Assembly (NCBI RefSeq): GCF_004000905.1
Contig: NZ_BIMD01000025.1
Coordinates: forward strand, 1 to 64,000
Length of the DNA stretch: 64,000 nucleotides
Source: Paenibacillus humicus NBRC 102415
GTDB lineage: Bacteria > Bacillota > Bacilli > Paenibacillales > Paenibacillaceae
Direction: 5' to 3'
Position numbers and translations under genes: made by a program. Below are positions 1 through 7,156 of the stretch, piece by piece. How positions within the stretch are numbered: position 1 is the first letter of the stretch; every line of letters starts with the position of its first letter. The notes under the pieces were generated by a model. That model did no database searches. It was not told where the DNA came from and saw nothing but the letters and a program-made list of their open reading frames with translations.

Positions 1-226
1 AGCAGAAAAAACCGTCTTACAAGGAGCTTCTACTGCCGAAGCGGCGAAATAAGCAGAAAAAACCGTCTTACATGGAGCTTCTGAAGCCGAAGCAGCCAAA
101 TAAGCAGAAAAAACCGTCTTACACGGAGATTCTGCGACCGAAGCGGCCCAATAAGCAGAAAAAACCGTCTTACACGGAGCTTCAGCGGCCGAAGCAGCGA
201 AATAAGCAGAAAAAACCGTCTTACAA
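1..226. repeat. 51-bp tandem repeat array, open at the left edge
   Basis: Near-identical units begin at 1, 52, 103, 154 and 205 (last one partial), exactly 51 bp apart. Each starts with AGCAGAAAAAACCGTCTTAC followed by a more variable half. As 51 is a multiple of three, both strands stay open through the array; the plus frame gives a 17-residue repeat with an invariant KQKKPSY core and runs to a stop at 275. Differences between copies mostly change the amino acid, which argues for a non-coding repeat or a fast-evolving one. It continues beyond the window, so copy number and any host gene cannot be judged. Confidence 0.85.
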
Positions 227-397
227 TCATCTGCTCGCTTGTCATTCTCCAGTCTGCGGTCTATCATCGGATTAGTGCCGATGAAAACATCAACGAGAAA
301 CCATGGATACTTTAGAGCGTGAAGCACACGCCGCTTGCCTCCTTTGGAGCAAGCGGCTTTTTCTATTTTCAAGGACAAGGATGTGTAAAGCTGTAAT
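227..397. other. Intergenic spacer after the repeat array
   Basis: Contains the end of the open frame that leaves the repeat array (stop at 273-275) and the terminator listed at 330-366. No other gene or conserved site was recognised. Confidence 0.4.
330..366 (+). terminator. Intrinsic terminator
   Basis: GCCGCTTGC (330-338) pairs with GCAAGCGGC (349-357) across a short loop and is followed by a T-rich run. It closes whatever transcript enters from the left, possibly one that includes the tandem repeats. Confidence 0.8.
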
Positions 398-1084
398 ATG
401 AAGTCATTAACGGAAAGAAATTTTGATACGGATATGAAGGCTTTCATCGCTGATCAGCGGACGTCGGCGAAAGGTCAAAGATTGGAGATGCTGGCAAGGG
501 ATCTGCATGGCACGATCAAGCTGCTCCGAACTCTAATCATGCCTGTCTTCGGCTCCTTCGAGGGGTTTCAATTGGAATATGAGTTTGTTAGTCCTGGCGG
601 GTACAAGTATTATGCCGACGTTTACTACGAGCCGATGCGGCTGATTATCGAATGCGACGGTTACGTGCCCCATGTAGAATTAATGACGAGGGAGCGCTTT
701 TCCATGGACCGCCAGCGCTTGAGATGCATGGCTGTTGCCGGTTATCTTTACATGCCTTTCAGCTGGGATGAGCTGGACAAAAAGCCGGATGCATGCCGGG
801 GATCGCTTTTTGAACTACTTGGAAGGCGCGGTCGGGCAAGAGAAGGATTAGAGTCAATAGGTCCTCGTGAGAGGGAATTGCTGAGAAATGCGGCTTATGG
901 GAAGGCATTCAAACTGACCGACGCCTGCCGCTGGCTGCAGGTAGGAAAAGATACGGCGCGCACGGTTCTGCGCAGGATGATGGCGGATGGCTGGATCGTT
1001 TCGGAGGGGGAAGGGGTGAGAAGGCATCACGTCTACCGTCTTGGGGAAAAGGGATTAAGGGTTATGACGGGTCGAGTTGACTGA
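398..1084 (+). CDS. DUF559-like nuclease domain fused to a winged helix
   Basis: A 228-residue cytosolic protein without signal or membrane segment. Residues about 70-115 have a PD-(D/E)XK/DUF559 arrangement: D74 at the end of one strand, IIECDGY with E85 and D87, then H92 and a basic stretch around D104-R107. Residues about 165-225 look like a winged-helix DNA-binding domain, ending in a basic wing (VRRHHVYRLG). Such nuclease-like folds are related to very-short-patch repair and restriction enzymes; pairing with a winged helix suggests a DNA-targeted role, but substrate and activity are unknown. The start has only a weak ribosome binding site. It follows a terminator and is probably monocistronic. 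The fold call is from pattern reading only. Confidence 0.7.
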   Translation: MKSLTERNFDTDMKAFIADQRTSAKGQRLEMLARDLHGTIKLLRTLIMPVFGSFEGFQLEYEFVSPGGYKYYADVYYEPMRLIIECDGYVPHVELMTRERFSMDRQRLRCMAVAGYLYMPFSWDELDKKPDACRGSLFELLGRRGRAREGLESIGPRERELLRNAAYGKAFKLTDACRWLQVGKDTARTVLRRMMADGWIVSEGEGVRRHHVYRLGEKGLRVMTGRVD

Positions 1085-1126
1085 CAAGCAAGGAACTTTG
1101 AAGGTCTCCCTACAACTCGGGAATTA

Positions 1127-1135
1127 TGCTATACT
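1127..1135 (+). promoter_or_regulatory. Extended -10 promoter candidate for the ABC-F gene
   Basis: TGCTATACT has the TGnTATAnT form of an extended -10 element with no clear -35. It would give a leader of about 200 nt before the ABC-F start at 1338; the leader contains a small hairpin (GGCGG 1293-1297 with CCGCC 1302-1306) just before the coding region. Confidence 0.4.
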
Positions 1136-1337
1136 TAAGAAAGTCTGTCTTGCGGCAGTCTGTATTCTACTGTTCATGAGGCGATTCATACGTGTTTCAC
1201 TTCTTGGTCACCCACGCCAGAGGTTAAGCACCATTTCCTCTTGGCGCCGAATGCCGCAATTTCCATTGACTTGCACAACACCGTTGACTACAGGCGGCTA
1301 TCCGCCAAACTATAGATGAAGGACGGGATTCACACCA

Positions 1338-2966
1338 ATGATCAGTACGAGCGGAATATCGCTTCGGTACGGCAAGCGAGCGCTTTTTGAAGACGTCAAT
1401 ATCAAGTTCACGCCGGGCAACTGCTACGGCCTCATCGGAGCGAACGGAGCGGGCAAGTCGACGTTCCTGAAAATCCTCTCCGGCGAGATCGAGCCGAACA
1501 CGGGCGAGGTCCACATCACCCCGGGCGAGCGCATGGCCGTCCTGAAGCAGAACCATTTCGAATACGACGAAGTGCCGGTTCTCATGACCGTCATCATGGG
1601 CCACAAAAAGCTCTATGAAGTCATGAACGAGAAGAACGCCCTGTACGCCAAAGCCGACTTCACCGACGAGGACGGCATGCGCGCGGGCGAGCTCGAAGCC
1701 GAGTTCGCGGACATGAACGGCTGGGAAGCCGAATCCGAAGCAGCCGAAATGCTGAACGGCCTCGGCATCACGCCGGACCTGCATGACAAGCTGATGAAGG
1801 AGCTGGACGGCAACGCCAAGATCCGCGTCCTGCTCGCGCAAGCGCTGTTCGGCACCCCGAACATCCTGCTGCTCGATGAGCCTACCAACCACTTGGATAT
1901 GCAGTCCATCGAATGGCTGGAGAAGTTCCTCTCCACGTTCGAAGGCACCGTCATCGTCGTCAGCCATGACCGTCACTTCCTGAACCAGGTATGTACGCAT
2001 ATCGCTGACATCGACTTCGGCAAAGTCCAGATGTACGTAGGCAACTACGACTTCTGGTACGAGTCCAGCCAGCTGGCCCTCGCGCTCCAGCGCGACGCCA
2101 ACAAGAAGAAGGAAGACAAGGTCAAGGAGCTGCAGGCGTTCATCCAGCGCTTCAGCGCCAACAAGTCCAAGTCCAAGCAGGCGACGAGCCGGAAGAAAAT
2201 GCTCGATAAGATTACTCTGGACGACATCCGGCCTTCCAGCCGGAAATATCCGTTCATCAACTTCAAGGGCGAGCGCGAAGCCGGCAAGCAGCTTCTGCTG
2301 ATCGACGGCCTGACCAAGGCGATCGACGGCGAGAAGCTGATCGACAACCTGACGCTGACGGTGAACAAGGGCGACAAGATCGCTTTCGTGGGCCCGAACA
2401 CCCTGCCGAAGACGGTGTTCTTCCAGCTCATCACCGGCGAGCTGGAGCCTGACGCGGGTTCGTTCCAATGGGGCATTACGACGACCCAAGGATACTTCCC
2501 TAAGGACAACTCCAAGTACTTCGACGGCGTCGAGGACAACCTCGTCGATTGGCTGCGCCAGTACTCCAAGGATCAGGACGAATCGTTCATCCGCGGCTTC
2601 CTGGGACGCATGCTGTTCTCCGGCGACGAAGCGCTGAAAAAAGCCGACGTCCTCTCCGGAGGAGAGAAGGTCCGCTGCATGCTTTCCAAGATGATGCTTT
2701 CGGGCTCCAACGTGCTCATCATGGATGAACCGACCAACCACTTGGACCTCGAGTCCATCACGGCGCTCAACAACGGGCTCATCGACACGGACTGCACCGT
2801 CCTGTTCACGTCGCATGACCATCAGTTCGTGCAGACGATCGCCAACCGCATCATCGAGATCACGCCGGGAGGCATCATCGACCGGATGACGACCTACGAC
2901 GAGTACCTCGAGAACAAAGACATTCAAGCTCTGCGCGACCGCATGTATGGTGTTCAAGGCATCTAG
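1338..2966 (+). CDS. ykpA: ABC-F family ATPase (YkpA/YbiT type)
   Basis: A soluble twin-ATPase protein of 542 residues with no membrane segments, as expected for ABC-F proteins that act on the ribosome rather than in transport. Domain 1 has Walker A GANGAGKST (34-42) and Walker B LLLDEPTNHLD (177-187), but its signature is degenerate (LDGNAK, about 156-161). The linker, about 240-300, is lysine-rich and helical. Domain 2 has a good signature LSGGEKVR (439-446) and Walker B, but Walker A reads GPNTLPKTV (352-360). From memory, B. subtilis YkpA shows similarly unusual motifs, so this is probably a subfamily trait, not decay. The ATG follows a purine-rich AAGGACGGG. The exact cellular role of this subfamily is unsettled. 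Confidence 0.92.
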   Translation: MISTSGISLRYGKRALFEDVNIKFTPGNCYGLIGANGAGKSTFLKILSGEIEPNTGEVHITPGERMAVLKQNHFEYDEVPVLMTVIMGHKKLYEVMNEKNALYAKADFTDEDGMRAGELEAEFADMNGWEAESEAAEMLNGLGITPDLHDKLMKELDGNAKIRVLLAQALFGTPNILLLDEPTNHLDMQSIEWLEKFLSTFEGTVIVVSHDRHFLNQVCTHIADIDFGKVQMYVGNYDFWYESSQLALALQRDANKKKEDKVKELQAFIQRFSANKSKSKQATSRKKMLDKITLDDIRPSSRKYPFINFKGEREAGKQLLLIDGLTKAIDGEKLIDNLTLTVNKGDKIAFVGPNTLPKTVFFQLITGELEPDAGSFQWGITTTQGYFPKDNSKYFDGVEDNLVDWLRQYSKDQDESFIRGFLGRMLFSGDEALKKADVLSGGEKVRCMLSKMMLSGSNVLIMDEPTNHLDLESITALNNGLIDTDCTVLFTSHDHQFVQTIANRIIEITPGGIIDRMTTYDEYLENKDIQALRDRMYGVQGI

Positions 2967-2986
2967 CCGCTTTTTACAATTCCTCT

Positions 2987-3036
2987 AAAACCGCTATTAT
3001 CCAGATCTTTTTGAACTGGGGATGGCGGTTTTTTTG
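2987..3036 (+). terminator. Terminator of the ABC-F gene
   Basis: AAACCGC near 2988 pairs with GCGGTTT near 3025, with an additional CCAG/CTGG inner pairing, followed by a run of seven T. It separates the ABC-F gene from the biosynthetic cluster. Confidence 0.75.
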
Positions 3037-3087
3037 ATTCGAGCAGGTCCCTACTTGGCTCCGATTTTTACAATTACTAAAAAAATA

Positions 3088-3140
3088 CACCTATTCCGAA
3101 ATTATGCACCTATATTTTTGACGGGGCAGGAAGTATCATA
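3088..3140 (+). promoter_or_regulatory. Candidate promoter and direct repeat before the biosynthetic cluster
   Basis: TTGACG at 3118-3123 is a good -35; AT-rich TATATT lies 19 nt downstream (slightly long spacing). Just upstream is a direct repeat of CACCTAT at 3088-3094 and 3107-3113, spaced 19 nt apart (about two helical turns), which could be an activator or repressor site. It is the only obvious promoter-like region before the twelve-gene block. Confidence 0.4.
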
Positions 3141-3203
3141 AATATATTGTATTTCAAGATTTTGGATTATTATCCATAGATAGCAGGGGAGGGGAGGGGT
3201 TAG

Positions 3204-4196
3204 TTGAAATACATATTGGAATTAGGAGAGCCTCTTGTCAGGACTTATCCGCAACATACCAATTTGTTTTCCATACTTAGCCGGAACAGTATCTATCTCG
3301 ACTGGTTTTACAGCCATTTCGCAGCCTTATCCTGCCCCGAGACATTCCCTAGTGATTTCGATAAAATCGTCAACTATTTCAGCTATGATCAACAATATCC
3401 GTTCTATGAAGGCTCTCCGTTCGTAAGCAACTATTCCGAAGACCGTTGTTCTTCAGCACAAATTGTGGACAAGCTGTTGGATCACATCGAACAAGGACGG
3501 TATATTGCAGTCTACCTCAATGATTTTTATGTGCCCTACCGGAATTTTTCCGAGGATTATTACCATGATCTCATGATTTATGGCTTTGATAGTTCTGAGG
3601 GTCAGTTTGAGGTGTTGGGCTTTGACGGCAGAGGCTACCCATCCCGTCAACAACTGGCTTTTTCCGACCTTATTGAAGCCTATCGCAGCACAAATAACGC
3701 CTTAGAAGACAACAAGCTTCCCTTTTATATGAAAAAGGATTGGATCTATGAATTTAACGAAAATGTCTCGATTCCTTTCGATAGGAATCGGTTTCAATTT
3801 TTGCTAAAGTGCCATCAAAAATCCCAATCATTTGCTTTCGAGACGGAAGACAACTACATATTCGGAATGAATGTTTACGATTCTTTGCTGGAGCATCTCC
3901 AAATGGTCGAAAAACACAGTGTCAAGCTGGATCACAGGGCGTTCTACCTTATTTGGGAGCATAAGAAAATTATGAATGACCGCCTTCGCTATATGTATCT
4001 AAACCATTTTGCTGATCATAATCAATCTCTGCTGCATCAAGCTGAGCTCATTTTAAATAAAGCGCAGATCATCCGGAACCTTACAATTAGAGCGAGGGTC
4101 GTATCCGGCTCCATCTCCACGATTGCAATTTCAGAAAAATGCAAAGAAATGAGAGAAATGGAAGAACGGTTTATCGAGGATATCATGAAGGCATGA
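3204..4196 (+). CDS. BtrH-like / C39-peptidase-like biosynthetic protein
   Basis: A 330-residue protein with no signal peptide. The start is TTG, chosen because of the strong GGGGAGGGG just before it. Residues about 95-165 resemble the core of BtrH N-terminal/C39-like domains: a hydrophobic strand ending in YLNDFYVPYR, then YYHDLMIYGFD with the expected histidine, then a strand and GFDGRGY. The cysteine expected near the N-terminus is not apparent; that position lies in TYPQHTNLFSIL. BtrH of butirosin synthesis moves an acyl chain from a carrier protein to an acceptor. The carrier protein and ligase four genes downstream make an acyl-transfer role plausible, but this is inference. The C-terminal third is helical and unrecognised. 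First gene of the putative operon; its stop overlaps the next ribosome binding site. Confidence 0.55.
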   Translation: MKYILELGEPLVRTYPQHTNLFSILSRNSIYLDWFYSHFAALSCPETFPSDFDKIVNYFSYDQQYPFYEGSPFVSNYSEDRCSSAQIVDKLLDHIEQGRYIAVYLNDFYVPYRNFSEDYYHDLMIYGFDSSEGQFEVLGFDGRGYPSRQQLAFSDLIEAYRSTNNALEDNKLPFYMKKDWIYEFNENVSIPFDRNRFQFLLKCHQKSQSFAFETEDNYIFGMNVYDSLLEHLQMVEKHSVKLDHRAFYLIWEHKKIMNDRLRYMYLNHFADHNQSLLHQAELILNKAQIIRNLTIRARVVSGSISTIAISEKCKEMREMEERFIEDIMKA

Positions 4197-4211
4197 GGAG
4201 AGAGGTTGTCT

Positions 4212-4868
4212 ATGGATATTTTGATAGTCAGACACGGAGAGTCGGTTGCTGATATTGAAGAACGAATGGAGGGTCGAGCGAATTATCCTCTTACCGATAA
4301 GGGAAGAGGGCAGGCTGTAAGAGCCGCTCAGTGGATAGCTACCCATTTTCAGCCGGTCGCGGTTTTTACGAGTCCGTTAAGTCGTGCTGTCGAATGTGCC
4401 GAAATTATCGCCAAAACTGTCGGCATAAAAGTAACTAAAGATGACAATCTTCTTGACTGGAACCATGGCGTGCTTGCGGGTATGCTCCGGTCGGAAGCCG
4501 CAACCAAATATCCTGAGGTGCCAGGAGGACGCAAACCGCATGAGGCAATTGAAGGAGGCGAGTCAGACATAGAATTGCGGGCAAGGGCTGAAACTTTCAT
4601 TTCCAAGCTGCTCCATACTCCAGCCTATCAAGATAAAACCGTACTACTCGTCGCTCATACGATGACGATTAATAAGCTCTTTGATGCTTTCCTCGGATTG
4701 CCGATCAGCCGTGGCGGAGTCCGTTTTCATGGACTTGATACTGGAATTCATCATTGGAGGTTTCATGAAGGGTATAAATATATCCTGATGACCAATTCGC
4801 AAGAGCATCTTAAGGATGCCAGCTTTATTTCTGGGGAGGCACTTCATGGCGAACTATCCCAATTATAG
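4212..4868 (+). CDS. Histidine phosphatase (phosphoglycerate-mutase-like)
   Basis: About 218 residues. RHGES at residues 7-11 supplies the phospho-accepting His8; a TSPLSRAVECAEII stretch and VAHTMT supply the second arginine and histidine of the branch. The family removes phosphate from small molecules or acts as a mutase; with no glycolytic context here, a dephosphorylation step in the pathway is more likely than a housekeeping role. ATG at 4212 is chosen because AGAGG lies six bases upstream; a TTG at 4206 is also possible. It overlaps the next gene by 23 bases, indicating co-translation. Confidence 0.85.
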   Translation: MDILIVRHGESVADIEERMEGRANYPLTDKGRGQAVRAAQWIATHFQPVAVFTSPLSRAVECAEIIAKTVGIKVTKDDNLLDWNHGVLAGMLRSEAATKYPEVPGGRKPHEAIEGGESDIELRARAETFISKLLHTPAYQDKTVLLVAHTMTINKLFDAFLGLPISRGGVRFHGLDTGIHHWRFHEGYKYILMTNSQEHLKDASFISGEALHGELSQL

Positions 4869-5292
4869 AATTGCTGTGGGAATTGTCATTTGGCATGAAG
4901 GTAAAATATTGTTGACCAAGCGCTCTGGAAATTCCCTCGTGTATCCGAACGTATGGTGTGTTCCGTCCGGCAAAGTCAAATACGAGGAGAAGCCCATCGA
5001 GGCTCTTTATCGGGAAGCTAAGGAAGAGACGAACCTGGATGTCGTCTTCCTCGAAGAGCTGGATCAGCGCACTTTCAAGGGCGAAAGTGCTGCGGGGGAT
5101 ATTTTTCGTCTCGTATTCACCTATCTTGTCGTGCCGAAGCCCGGGAGCTTAAGCCACTTATCAATTAATGAAGAGCATTCAGAATATACCTGGGTGTCTA
5201 AGGAAGACCTGTCCAACTCCCGTTACTTCTCGATTCATTCCACGCTAAAACGTCTATTGTTTGAATTGTTCGACAAGAGAATTACGGCATAG
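4846..5292 (+). CDS. Nudix hydrolase
   Basis: A 148-residue single-domain protein. The Nudix box spans residues about 42-64: G42, E48, R56-E57 and E60-E61 are in place, while the usual glycine near the end is N63. Nudix enzymes hydrolyse nucleoside diphosphates linked to another moiety. Here it may remove damaged or intermediate nucleotides, or trim a nucleotide-linked intermediate. The ATG follows GGGAGG by six bases and begins inside the phosphatase gene, so the two are translationally linked. The natural substrate cannot be read from the sequence. Confidence 0.88.
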   Translation: MANYPNYRIAVGIVIWHEGKILLTKRSGNSLVYPNVWCVPSGKVKYEEKPIEALYREAKEETNLDVVFLEELDQRTFKGESAAGDIFRLVFTYLVVPKPGSLSHLSINEEHSEYTWVSKEDLSNSRYFSIHSTLKRLLFELFDKRITA

Positions 5293-5302
5293 GAGGTTAT
5301 TC

Positions 5303-6835
5303 ATGAAGGTAAAGGATCTATTGTTTGGAAGACGAAATGAGGAGCGTGTCGCAATTCAATATAGAGGGATAAATACCTCTTATCGGCAGCTTCATCTATT
5401 GGCTGAAAAGAAAGCGGCGATTTTACGAGAACTATCTGACAAAAGTAATTTCGCAGGTATATTCCTTCCCAATTCCTTGGATTTTGCCGTTGCATATTTC
5501 GCTTTGTCCTACTTGGACCGGATTATCGTACCAATCAGCGTGCATGCCAAGCAGCCGGAGCTTTTCAGCACCATTAAATATTGCGGTATACGGATTATTC
5601 TGACCAATAAAGAATATGGGCAACTGCTCTTCAAGGAACTTAGCAATTCGGATGCAAGCGTTATGATCGTCGATATCGAGACCAATAGTGTGCAGATGGC
5701 AGGTCGGAACGAATTGACTTCCTTTCCAACGACGTGCTGCCAATCCCACTTAAATGATGTCGCGGTATTGCTCCATACATCGGGGTCTACAAGCAATCCC
5801 AAGCGAGTCATGCTGACACATGATAATCTCTTGGTCAATATCCGCTCAAATGTCGAGTCCCTTCAGCTGACGCAGAAAGATAGGGTGCTCATAGCGCTTC
5901 CGATGATTTTTGGCTATTGCCACACGGCGCAGTTCCTTACACATCTTTACCTCGGTGCGGTCATTGTCATTATGGACAGCTTTTTTTTGCCAGGATTGTG
6001 GTACAAAACCATCCAGAAAGAAAAAATAACAAACTTTACAGCCGTACCTTCCATGCTTTATATGATTGCGGCTTGGGCCCGCAATCGAATAGTCAACTAT
6101 GACCTGACATCATTGAGATATATATGCTTTGGTGGAGGAGTCATGCCGGCTGGAAGAATAGCAGAGCTCATGGATATATTCCCTTCCGCCGGAATGGTTC
6201 ATACCTATGGCCAAACTGAGGCTGGACCGCGGATATCAGCCCTCTTGCCGGTTGATGCCAGGCGTAAGCTGGGCTCTATAGGAAAAGCAATTCCTGGAGT
6301 CGAGGTCCAAATTGTAAGCGATTTCGAAGGGGAAGCCGGAATTCGGGAAATAGGGGAGCTTATCGTCCGCGGCACCAACATTATGAAGGGGTACTTTGGT
6401 GCTTCCGAGGAAACGGCAAAGGTGCTGAAGAACGGATGGCTGTATACCGGTGATCTTGGCTTTAAAGATGAAGAGGGTTTTTTATATCTTGTGGGAAGAA
6501 AGAAAAACATCATTATAAGCCTCGGCATGAACATCTACCCCGAAGAAATTGAAGAAATACTCTTGGACCATCCTGCAGTCAAGGAGGCATGCGTCGAAGG
6601 CTACCCAAGTGAATTAATGGGCGAAGGTATTGCTGCAAAAATCGTTATTTACAAAGAAGCTAATTCCGTGAGCGAAAGCGAAATTATTCGCTACTGCATG
6701 GAAAGACTATCCTCTTTCAAAGTGCCGCACAGAATAACCCTGGTAAGTGATCTACCTAAAACCCTTACAGGCAAGATTAGACGTAATAGTAATGATAGGG
6801 ATGCAGAGTTCAACCCCTGTCTAGAGAGGATGTAG
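5303..6835 (+). CDS. Acyl/aryl-adenylating ligase (AMP-binding family)
   Basis: 510 residues, the usual length of a stand-alone ANL-superfamily adenylating enzyme. The phosphate-binding loop LHTSGSTSNPKR lies at about 157-168; HTYGQTEAGP, LYTGDLGF, GRKKNIIISLGMNIYP and the C-terminal LPKTLTGKIRR (catalytic lysine) follow in the normal order. Such enzymes activate a carboxylic acid as an acyl-AMP and load it on CoA or a carrier protein. The gene for a carrier protein starts three bases after this one ends, so the ACP is the likely acceptor. The ATG follows a perfect AGGAGG by six bases. Substrate specificity is not predictable by eye. Confidence 0.9.
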   Translation: MKVKDLLFGRRNEERVAIQYRGINTSYRQLHLLAEKKAAILRELSDKSNFAGIFLPNSLDFAVAYFALSYLDRIIVPISVHAKQPELFSTIKYCGIRIILTNKEYGQLLFKELSNSDASVMIVDIETNSVQMAGRNELTSFPTTCCQSHLNDVAVLLHTSGSTSNPKRVMLTHDNLLVNIRSNVESLQLTQKDRVLIALPMIFGYCHTAQFLTHLYLGAVIVIMDSFFLPGLWYKTIQKEKITNFTAVPSMLYMIAAWARNRIVNYDLTSLRYICFGGGVMPAGRIAELMDIFPSAGMVHTYGQTEAGPRISALLPVDARRKLGSIGKAIPGVEVQIVSDFEGEAGIREIGELIVRGTNIMKGYFGASEETAKVLKNGWLYTGDLGFKDEEGFLYLVGRKKNIIISLGMNIYPEEIEEILLDHPAVKEACVEGYPSELMGEGIAAKIVIYKEANSVSESEIIRYCMERLSSFKVPHRITLVSDLPKTLTGKIRRNSNDRDAEFNPCLERM

Positions 6836-6838
6836 ACA

Positions 6839-7111
6839 ATGAACGATATAGACCGCAGGTTGAGGAAGCTAATTAGCAATCATGCCAACATAGCGCTGTC
6901 GATGGAAGAAATCTCTATCCATTCGAGTTTGACAGATGATTTTGGCTATGATTCCATCAAAATGATCGAACTGATTATAGATACGGAGCTTGAGTTCAAT
7001 ATTCAGATTGATGATGAAGATCTAGATTTTGACATCGTGAAGCGCTATGAAGCTTTTTTGGATCTTGTTTTGTCCAAGACGTCGGATGAAACGATAGGAA
7101 ATATGTCCTAG
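6839..7111 (+). CDS. Acyl carrier protein
   Basis: A 90-residue acidic helical protein. The phosphopantetheine site is in DFGYDSIKMIEL, with Ser39 as the attachment residue; GYDS replaces the more common GxDS context but keeps the D-S pair. Negative charge in helix two and three (IDDEDLDFD) is typical of carriers. It carries the acyl group loaded by the upstream ligase while other enzymes of the cluster act on it. No phosphopantetheinyl transferase gene is seen in the window, so a genomic one would have to modify it. Confidence 0.9.
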   Translation: MNDIDRRLRKLISNHANIALSMEEISIHSSLTDDFGYDSIKMIELIIDTELEFNIQIDDEDLDFDIVKRYEAFLDLVLSKTSDETIGNMS

Positions 7112-7156
7112 CCCGTTCAGGAAAGGAAGTCAGATCAAAATGGGGAGGCAATTCGA

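Noticed and set aside
1-226. CRISPR array at the left edge
   Set aside because: Units are contiguous 51-bp tandem repeats; the variable half is still similar between copies, so there are no unique spacers, and no cas genes are present.
1224-2957. 577-codon open frame on the minus strand opposite the ABC-F gene
   Set aside because: It lies antisense to a gene with complete family motifs and reads as low-complexity Val/Leu/Asp/Arg, the usual shadow of a GC-rich coding strand.
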